From NCBI GenBank assembly GCA_964023205.1, contig OZ026846.1, positions 33,748,194-33,812,193 of the forward strand: 64,000 nucleotides of DNA, given 5' to 3'. The DNA is from Lutraria lutraria. Taxonomy: Eukaryota; Mollusca; Bivalvia; Venerida; Mactridae. Below the pieces are notes generated by a model that saw only the letters and a program-made list of their open reading frames with translations, made no database searches and was not told the origin of the DNA. Below, one piece after another: positions 56,236-64,000 of the stretch (within the stretch, counting starts at the first letter, position 1; the number at the start of each line of letters is the position of its first letter). Made by a program: the position numbers and the translations under genes.

Positions 56236-57650
56236 CATGGCACATGTTTACCCAGATTAAACAGTAACTGTTGTTGTACCATTTTTGGGTTTTGATTTTA
56301 ATGGACTTGAAATTATCTAATTGAATGTTTTACCATATTAAGTAGCTTTAGCATTTTGTTGGAAGTTGCTATTGATAAGAATCACTTGATGATCAAGATA
56401 GTCTAGACATCTAATTATAGCTTGGATAAGTGAAACAGCTAGGGCATCTAGTATAATTTTCGAAATCTGTGAGAAGCTGTATTGTTTTTTTTAACTCTAT
56501 AACTGCTGATTAATTTGACTTATAATAATAAATCAACATTGAAGAAGTATTTATTCTGTTTATTAATTATTACTTAGCATTCAGGTATTCATTTTGACCA
56601 TTTATGTTGATGCATTGAAAAATTCATATTTTGACTTATGAATTACAAATGTATGTATTTATTTAAAGATATTCCTCTGGTGCATTTTACTGTACTTGAT
56701 ATTGTACATTTATGTGCAGCAGGGGTCGTCTTTGTTTAATGTTATGATAATGCTTGACTTGTTAACTTTGTATGTAAATATGTAAATTGAAATTTAATTG
56801 TTTGAACAACCGGAGTACGTGATTAGCTGCAATGGACTCCTGAAGTTACGTGCTTAATATCTGGTTTTCACTAGCATATACCCATTGATAATTTTTTACA
56901 TGTAAATTGTGTAAGATAAGCGTGCGAGACAAGATGACATCTTACGACCTTAAAAAGGACACTCTATATATATACCTGTATTCTGATAAATTTAAAGATA
57001 ATAGAGCTCCATGCACTCTTTAAGAGCTACATTCATAAATTATTACCGTAAAACGCACACTGAAAAGAAGTTAATTTATTCTCTTAGAACTGTATATCTT
57101 TGAATTTTTGGACTTGTGGTTGTATCAATCTGAATGATAAGAAAATTGAACATGGAAATAATCTTACTCTGGTAAATGGTATTTCTTCATTGATTTTATG
57201 AATATGAAAGAGTGTATCAATTTTTTTTTTTTATAATGTTATGAATTAATTTTTGATGAATACAATGTATATTAGTTTACTATACATTCCAATTGTAATC
57301 AATATTAATTATTTTCATTTAAATAATTATGTGTTGCCTTGTTTAATTCATTATATTTTGTTAACTGAATATTGTATTTAAATACTTAAGGTTTCATCTC
57401 AATTTTAACCTGTCACGTTAGATGTGTAATTTTGTCATTGGTAACCAATTATTTATTTGCTTAGATTAAGGTCTTATCATGCATTGCTTGTAGCAGTTTT
57501 ATGTATTAGAAGAAAGTGTATGATAGGTAAAACCATAAATTAAAGGTATACCTAGGGCCAGTCTCATTGTCCGTATATATGTAAGTGTTATGTAATAGTT
57601 GGGTTAATTATTATAAATCAGTATGAAATTTTAACTTATAATTTTGCTGG
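56236..57650. other. Unassigned AT-rich sequence
   Basis: No supported gene or repeat. Confidence 0.4.
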
Positions 57651-57651
57651 T

Positions 57652-57956
57652 CAAAAAGGACTAGCATATAATTTTGCCTTTGATAGTGGGACAATTAGCT
57701 TATGACTTTTCCTATAAACATAGGACATTTAGCTTATGACTTTTCCTATAAAAATAGGACATTTAGCTTATGACTTTTCCTATAAACAAAGGACATTTAG
57801 CTTATGACTTTTCCTATAAACATAGGACTAGCTTATGATTTTTACCTATAAAAATAGGACAATCTTATGTTTTTTGCTATAAAAATAGGACAAGCTTATG
57901 ATTTTTCCTATAAAAATTGGACTAGCTTATAATTTTGCCCGAAAAAAATAGGACTT
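57652..57956 (+). repeat. ~33-bp tandem repeat, about nine units
   Basis: Units such as GGACATTTAGCTTATGACTT, then TTCCTATAAACATA. Some units lack the CATTTAG segment (GGACTAGCTTATGATTTTT). Confidence 0.92.
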
Positions 57957-58690
57957 ACCTGTACGCTTTAATATACTTAATTAACGAGCTCCTTAATCTC
58001 AGAATGTTAATGTGTTCATATATGTCAGTAGAATTATGTATGCTAAGGGCTGGTTGTCTTAATCATGTTGACCTTCAGTTAACCCTATCATGCTAGAAAT
58101 ATTGTAGGTAGAAATGAGTCTTGTTAAATTACTTTCCCATCTCAGATTTCATGCTAGACCCTCAAAAACTTTATTCTGGTATATTTCCATGACGAAATAT
58201 ATATGATCTGTGGATTTTCCAACCATCTATAAAATCAGGGAAAGTCAGAATTAAATATGTATAAAGTAAGGCAATTATTGTCTATATAAGGAAATGTTTG
58301 ACTTTCTTAGATTGTTCCATTAATGACAGAGAACCTGAACAACAAACATTTTAGTGTTAATTGATTAATTGATGTGTTTCATTACATTATCTGAGCAATG
58401 TACAAGGGGATAGGTGCATCTATTGTATTTAATACCCCTAGCTGTCAAATGGTTATTCATATTTCAAGAATTATTCATAAATTATTCATGAACTATACAA
58501 GAAAAGTTCATGAAAAAATAATATTTTCATGAATTCCATTTGAAGGGAGATTTAATTTAAAATGAAATGTAAAAAATATTAAAACTGATTAAAATTCTAT
58601 TGAATATTATACTGAATAAAGAAAAGCTTTTCTTTTTAAATGAATTTAGTGGATCAAATGGAAGACGGAGCTGACATGTGGTGTACCCCA
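57957..58690. other. Unassigned AT-rich sequence
   Basis: No supported gene or repeat. Confidence 0.4.
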
Positions 58691-58694
58691 TACC

Positions 58695-59390
58695 GAAAAA
58701 AGTTACAAAAAAGTTATGCCTTTTGAGGCAAAAAAAGTTACAAAAAAAGCATAACTAAGTTATACAAGTTTGGAACCATTTATTTCAACATAGTTACAGA
58801 AAAGTTATGCCTATTAAAAGTTACTAACTAATATGTAACTTTTTTGTGCCTATTTACAGAGAAAAGTTACATATTAGTTACAAAAAAGTTACACTATAGT
58901 TACAAAAAAGTTACATTCTAATTTCTATGCATGATTAAGACACAGAAAAGTTACAAAAAAATTATAAGTGTATAAAAGTTACAAAAAAGTTACATTTCAG
59001 GCATACTTTAGTTACATTCAAAGTTACAAAAAAGTTACATTGTAGGCATTCTATAGTTACATTTAAAGTTACAGAAAAGTTATATTCTAGGCATACTTTA
59101 GTTACATTCAAAGTTACATAAAAGTTACAAAAAAGTTATATTCTAGGCATACTTTAGTTACATTCAAAGTTACATAAAAGTTACAAAAAAGTTACAGAAA
59201 AGTTATATTCTAGGCATACTTTAGTTACATTCAAAGTTACATAAAAGTTACAAAAAAGTTACAGAAAAGTTATATTCTAGGCATACTTTAGTTACATTCA
59301 AAGTTACATAAAAGTTACAAAAAAGTTATATTAAAGTTACAGATAAGTTACATTAAAGTTTCAGAAAAATTACAGAAAAGTTACACTAAA
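58695..59390 (+). repeat. GTTACAAAAAA array: 11-bp units in a ~65-bp higher-order repeat
   Basis: The basic 11-bp units are GTTACAAAAAA, GTTACAGAAAA and GTTACATAAAA. From about 59040 to 59340 they sit in larger repeats also containing TATTCTAGGCATACTTTAGT and TACATTCAAA. A-runs recur near helical periodicity, which is expected to bend DNA (inference). Confidence 0.92.
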
Positions 59391-59630
59391 ATAACCGAAT
59401 TTTCACTTTAATCAGACAAGAAAGATTTTAAATATTAATATCATAGCATTTAATTATTTCTTAAATAATACAAAAAGGATGTGAAAACAAAATCAGTTTA
59501 CAGTGACTTTTTAAGCACATAGATATTTCTTGAATAAAACACTATACAGTATATATTCCAACATTTTAGATGTATTTATGCTTAATTCACAAGACAATGG
59601 TGATTAGAGTTCTCTTCCTCAAGTTTGTTT
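59391..59630 (-). other. Probable 3' UTR of the unidentified minus-strand gene
   Basis: It directly follows the stop at 59631. TTTATT-type hexamers (AATAAA on the minus strand) occur in the vicinity. The end is not defined. Confidence 0.3.
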
Positions 59631-59732
59631 TCATTTTTCTTTGTTCAAAACTGACCAATAGTGCATTATTCTAGGTTCATCTACAAAACTTAATAATGCA
59701 GCTTTCACATCTTTGCCTTTAATAACAGCAGT
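59631..59732 (-). CDS. Unidentified gene, terminal exon
   Basis: The acceptor TTTTTTCCAG| opens TAVIKGKDVKAALLSFVDEP, followed by RIMHYWSVLNKEK and TGA. A second, weaker acceptor at 59716 would fit the phase of exon b. Confidence 0.5.
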   Translation of the reverse strand, partial: TAVIKGKDVKAALLSFVDEPRIMHYWSVLNKEK

Positions 59733-60655
59733 CTGGAAAAAAAGAAGACATATACAATAAAATATGATTTAATAATTTCAATTGATTATCCAACAGATAA
59801 TGTGGATTACTTATTGTAGTCAACTTAGAAAGAACATTTGCAAGTGTTTGAATTTCATATGCAGACAACCTTTAAAAGACAGAGAGTAATCTTTACAGAA
59901 GCTCTTTATAATATTTTTCAGTCAATACTATATAGTACTAGTAGAAAAACAGCCCAGATCTCTAGCTTGAGGAAACAGGATTCAGATTAATCCAGATTAT
60001 TAATAAGTTACTATTTCTGTTTGAAAGTTTCATTAAGATTTTTGTGTTCAACTTAGCAATATTAGTTGATGTTAAGATTAAGAAATTGAAAAAGTTTGTG
60101 TTTTCTATACATGCATATTGATTATGTTCCAATCATAAATATGACTTCAGTTATCAAACAAGAGTGCCAGGTCTCAAATACCCTAAGCCCTATGTCAAGG
60201 GCCATAACTCATAAGTACCTGTGCCAATTGGGCTGGTTATCAAACTTGACGGTTGTGACCTGCTGGACAAGTATCCTGAAAAAATTGTCGAAGTCCTGGC
60301 TAGCCCTTATTAATAAATGTTCTTACCAATGGATGCTGCTTCATTGATCACATCTGGAACTGTTTGTTCATCTTGCTCTAAAGAAATAAAATGCAGATAT
60401 ACGGAAAATAAATCTTACATAATGTTTCCTTTCCTACCAGAGGAGAAAAAACTCAGATAAAGGCTCATTAAAATCCCAACTGTTATGTCATTAAAATATG
60501 GACTTAAAGGGGTTCCATTTAAAATGCAGTTAATCCAAATGTCCTTTTAATAAATGCTTTATCTCAAATAAATAATATAAGTACCATTTTCTGACTACCA
60601 TAATTAAAGTCTTGTGTCATTTTTTCCAATTGCTTTTTCACTTCTGATGTGGAAC
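59631..60655 (-). CDS. Unidentified minus-strand gene, three 3' coding exons (partial model)
   Basis: Exons at 60655-60585, 60375-60327 and 59732 (or 59716)-59631 read STSEVKKQLEKMTQDFNYGS..., QDEQTVPDVINEAASI... and (TAVIKG)KDVKAALLSFVDEPRI... to a TGA. Splice signals are good for the first two. The second exon can use either of two AGs two bases apart; only the distal one is in frame with the first exon's GTACTT donor. The last junction keeps frame only with the weaker acceptor at 59716, or an exon is missing. The peptide is charged and helical-looking, with no domain I recognise. Upstream exons and the start were not found; the promoter-like block at 62.3 kb is a possible origin. Confidence 0.45.
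60327..60375 (-). CDS. Unidentified gene, internal exon b
   Basis: 49 bases encoding QDEQTVPDVINEAASI plus one base. The donor is ATTG|GTAAGA. The acceptor is at TTTAGAG|, or two bases upstream. Confidence 0.48.
60585..60655 (-). CDS. Unidentified gene, internal exon a
   Basis: 71 bases after acceptor TTCTGCAG|. It encodes STSEVKKQLEKMTQDFNYGS and QKM. The donor is ATG|GTACTT. Confidence 0.5.
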
Positions 60656-60789
60656 CTGCAGAATAATATAAAAAAATAAGCATAAGTGCAATTTAACCTG
60701 TCATTGACTATAAAAAAGCAGGACTAGATATAAAATAACTATGAAGTTTATAATTCATAGCTCTTACAGTTCAAGTGTCATGCTCCTAT

Positions 60790-61805
60790 TCCTAATAAGA
60801 ATCAAGTATAAACAAATGTAACAAAGGGCAATAACTCCAAAATTATGAAATGCAGAGTAACAGTTCTTGTGCACTGCACTCAACCTCAATGAGATCTATT
60901 TGTCGATGAAATTTCAAATTCATAGCTTTTATATAGTATAAGAGTTTTGCACCGGACAAGAATCAAGTAAACAAACAAAGGGCAATAAATCCAAAATTAA
61001 GCCATGCAGAGTAATGGTTCTTGTACACTGTACTCATCCTCGATGAGATCTATCTAACTATGAAGTTACAAATTCATCGCTTTTATAGTCTAAGAGTTAT
61101 GCTCCAGACAATAATTATGTTTGACAAATTAACAAAGGGCAATAACTCCAAAATTAAGCCATACAGAGTAATGGTTCTTGTACACTGTACTCATCCTCGA
61201 TGAGATCTATCAAACTATGAACTTTCAAATTCATAGCTCTTATAGTCTAAGAGTTTCATAGCTCTTATAGTCTAAGAGTTATGCTCCAGACAATAATTAT
61301 GTATGAACAAATTAACAAAGGGCAATAACTCCAAAATTAATTAATACAGAGTAACAGTTCTTGTGCACTACACTCATCCTCAATGAAGTCTATCTAACCA
61401 TAAAGTTTCAAATGCATAGCTCATATAGTCTAAGAGTTATGCTCCGGACAATAATTATCTATGAACAAATTAACAAAGGGCAATTACTCCAAAATTAAGA
61501 AATACAGAGTAACGGTTCTTGTGCACTACACTCATCCTCAATGAAGTCTATCTAACCATAAAGTTTCAAATGCATAGCTCATATAGTCTAGGAGTTATGC
61601 TAAGTATTATGTATGAACACATTAACAAAGGGCAACAACTCAAAAATTAAGAAATACAGAGTAACGGTTCTTGTGCACTACACTCATCCTCAATGAAATC
61701 TATCTAACTATAAAGTTTCAAATTCATAGCTCTTATAGTCTAGGAGTTATGCTAAGTATTATGTATGAACACATTAACAAAGGGCAACAACTCCAAAACT
61801 ATAAA
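60790..61805 (+). repeat. ~165-bp tandem repeats (pearl-like core), about six copies
   Basis: Units contain AACAAAGGGCAATAACTCCA, AAATTAAGAAATACAGAGTA, ACGGTTCTTGTGCACTACAC, TCATCCTCAATGAAGTCTAT and TCATAGCTCTTATAGTCTAA. Copy spacing is about 155-180 bp. One partial duplication (TCATAGCTCTTATAGTCTAA, repeated directly) is seen near 61230-61270. It lies upstream of exon a of the minus-strand gene, probably in its intron. Confidence 0.88.
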
Positions 61806-62280
61806 TAAATTAATAAAAATAAATACTGCCAGTTTCACTCCAGGTGGCGCGCTAGTATTGACCTAGTTGTTAGTAAACAACATGGCCGCCAGAATAAGCG
61901 CAAACATTAAAAAAAATACTAAAATGGCAATTAGTTAACACTTCCAATTAATCTGATTATTGATAAAGCTATGTAATATCGAGCAACTCAGTATATATAT
62001 GTTGTATATAGAATTATTTTTCTATGTAAACAAATAATATCTAAGCAGAAATACCTAAACGTTATATCCCAAGAATCTTGACAGGAACTTGAAGACCATC
62101 GTGAAAATTACGATATCACCAACTATGTACGAGTCGAAATCCTTCCTTGAATCTTTTTTTCCCACCAGTGTGACGATTTTAAATAGACTTCCTCCGATCC
62201 ATTGTATAGGAACGTGTACATGATGGATACAAGCAATATAAATTGAATAAATTTAAAGCTTCAATCTTTCTTCTTCTTGA
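61806..62280. other. Possible 5' region of the minus-strand gene
   Basis: I could not assign an exon with confidence. A minus-strand ATG frame of about 32 codons near 62223-62125 (MYTFLYNGSEEV...) is one weak possibility. Confidence 0.25.
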
Positions 62281-62289
62281 ACTGACGCG

Positions 62290-62410
62290 GCTTTTTGAAA
62301 AAACGATGCCTCCGAGCCAATCAAAATCGTGCGCGAAGTCACGTTTCGAATTTGGCCAATCAGTGGGTAGCGTGACGTCAGCAATGCAATATTGCGGAAA
62401 CAACCGAGTA
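62290..62410. promoter_or_regulatory. CCAAT/CRE promoter-like block
   Basis: In ~120 bp there are two CCAAT boxes in the same orientation (GAGCCAATCA near 62315, GGCCAATCAG near 62354) and a full palindromic CRE TGACGTCA near 62373, with local CpG enrichment. It is a plausible core promoter for the minus-strand gene downstream or a divergent plus-strand transcript. Confidence 0.5.
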
Positions 62411-63780
62411 ATTCCGATCTAGTTTCTGACTTAAAAAAACGAAACTTTTTCTTATTATTTAACTAACGTTTCTCCCTTGAATAAATATTTATCCAGTCTT
62501 AGAGATCTGTTAATTTATACAATCACCTACTTCAAATTAGAATCATTAATAGTTAATTAACAATCAGATAAGCTGGGAAGAACGTGTCACACGTACAGTC
62601 AAGGTGTCAGCATATATTTATGGCATCATTTAAAATATACACAGAAATTTGATTAGTTGACAGTTTGCTTCAAACAACGAACACCGACATGCGTAGCCTT
62701 ATATGGCAAATCAATGTGTGATTTATTACGTGGTCAATTAATTAGCGAGTTTGTTTGATCAATTTAAACATTAATTTTTCAGCTGAACGGGAAGTGTTTA
62801 TTTGTTTTGCTTTATTGTAAAAACCTCATATTTGCATGTTTTGTACATGTATTGAGTGAATACATGATATGTTCTGTTCTGTTCTAAAATATGTATGATG
62901 CAATACTATGTCTTGGATTTTGTCTGGTGACGTACGTAATTTCATCTGTGTAGAAAATTATAATGGATCAGAATGGACGTACCGTCGTAATGATTCATGT
63001 AATAAAAAACGTAGTTATATCATTATTTAGTATTGTTGACTTCATTGTATTCTTTAAATAATCTACAAAAACTAATGAATTTTAGTGAGGTATTTAATGA
63101 TTGTATGTCAACATCACGTGTTGTGTAAACCTAAGTTTATGTACATTATTTGATTTAAAATTGGCATGTATGCATTTAGTTGTATATTTACAAGCAATCC
63201 AAGGCATCGATGTATTTAAATGTCTATTTGCGTAAATGAACTGAAATTAAGAATTGCGTGTATAGAAGGATCCGTACAGTACTATTTTAAACAGTGAAAC
63301 ACACATAAATAACACGTCTGACCCAAAGCTGCTAGACTGCTTAACACAGCAGGTGGTATACGACCCCATGCTGTTATTTCCGGTATCAATAAGGATCATG
63401 TCACACAGAATACGATTTTGACCACTTGCTTGTATCACGGACAGTTCGCATGTTGGCATAAATAGATTTTTTGTTTAAGTGAATGTTTTTTCTTAGTAAT
63501 ACAAATTTATACACACATGAATGTATGTAATTCCTTGATACTTAATAGATTGGATTAAATTTTGATTTATTTGCCGGGAATACGAGACGATTTTCCGAAA
63601 ATCTACAAATCTATCGATTTAATAAACGCCCGTTGTTCGGTCCGTGTTTTCGATATACATGGTCGTTACGTACACGTATATTTCGGAAAATTAGCACAAA
63701 CTTTTCCCAAAATTATCAGGTGGTGAAAAAGTATTTCGGCCCAGTGGAAACACTGTTTATGAAACGACTTTAAAGGATTT
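62411..63780. other. Unassigned sequence, no gene recognised
   Basis: No supported exon or repeat. Confidence 0.4.
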
Positions 63781-64000
63781 TAAGCTCACCTGAGCATGTG
63801 GTAAGATGAGTATTTAAATTACAATCAATGTCGACGTCCGTCGTCCACACCTGGAGGATTTCTTAACAAGTGTCACAGTTTTGATTGCATCGTCATAAAA
63901 GTTTTTCAGAAAGTTTGTCTCAGTGATATCATGAACCGGGTCAAACATGGGTCATCTGGGGTAAAAAACTAGGTCACCGGGGTAAAACCACAGGAACTAT
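63781..64000 (+). mobile_element. Third Helentron/pearl-like element, cut by the window end
   Basis: It starts TTTTAAGCTCACCTGAGCAT, then TCGACGTCCGTCGTCCACAC. The first core unit (GTCACAGTTTTGATTGCATC, GGTCAAACATGGGTCATCTG) matches the 47.8- and 55.4-kb cores. The 3' end lies outside the window. Confidence 0.7.

Noticed and set aside
61890..61935. Plus-strand start codon in ATGGCCGCCAGAATAAGCGC
   Set aside because: The frame closes after about 18 codons, and ATGGCCGCC strings are common in dispersed repeats here.
62179..62403. 74-codon minus-strand open frame over the CCAAT/CRE block
   Set aside because: Its sequence is dominated by promoter-like elements and carries no domain. Treated as noncoding.

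Overview
The window looks like nuclear DNA of a bivalve mollusc (species not determinable). It is AT-rich, with small GT-AG exons scattered among large introns and many dispersed repeats. The repeats include bivalve 'pearl'/Helentron-like non-autonomous elements, tRNA-derived SINEs, MITEs, minisatellites, a Tc1-like transposase fragment and a decayed non-LTR retroelement. No prokaryotic gene organisation, CRISPR array or virus is seen.

Layout. (1) 1-15.7 kb: a FOXN1/4-class forkhead transcription factor gene on the minus strand. Six coding exons were built by hand; all junctions keep frame and give a 507-residue protein. Its introns hold a ~77-bp tandem array and a MITE, and a CCAAT-rich promoter-like region lies at 15.1-15.7 kb. 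(2) 16.9-19.4 kb: a 62-bp minisatellite, one copy of a repeat whose inner part is flipped relative to a second copy at 29 kb, and a degenerate ACGT-rich tract with a perfect 22-bp-arm hairpin. (3) 19.9-22.9 kb: a three-exon minus-strand gene for a secreted or membrane-anchored Cys-rich protein. It resembles the ectodomain of molluscan adhesion/Methuselah-like receptors but stops after one hydrophobic segment. (4) 23-33 kb: a SINE, a long hairpin, a candidate two-exon small gene, a Tc1-like fragment, a tRNA-Gln(TTG) and a non-LTR remnant. (5) 33.9-38.1 kb: a 4.2-kb candidate DNA transposon with ~70-bp terminal inverted repeats, a possible 3-bp target duplication and a decayed unclassified ORF. 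(6) 38.7-49.9 kb: nested repeats. A Helentron/pearl-like element sits inside a MITE. An 834-bp element with inverted ends splits a 36-bp minisatellite exactly. A second Helentron/pearl-like element and a tRNA-like sequence fused to a 60-bp array are also present. (7) 50-64 kb: mostly unassigned DNA with more arrays, three apparent terminal exons of an unidentified minus-strand gene (59.6-60.7 kb), and a CRE/CCAAT promoter-like block at 62.3 kb.

The host genes show no common pathway; the window is two well-supported genes plus candidates in a repeat-dense background. The most unusual content is structural: precise insertions, nested elements and the TIR-bounded unclassified transposon.
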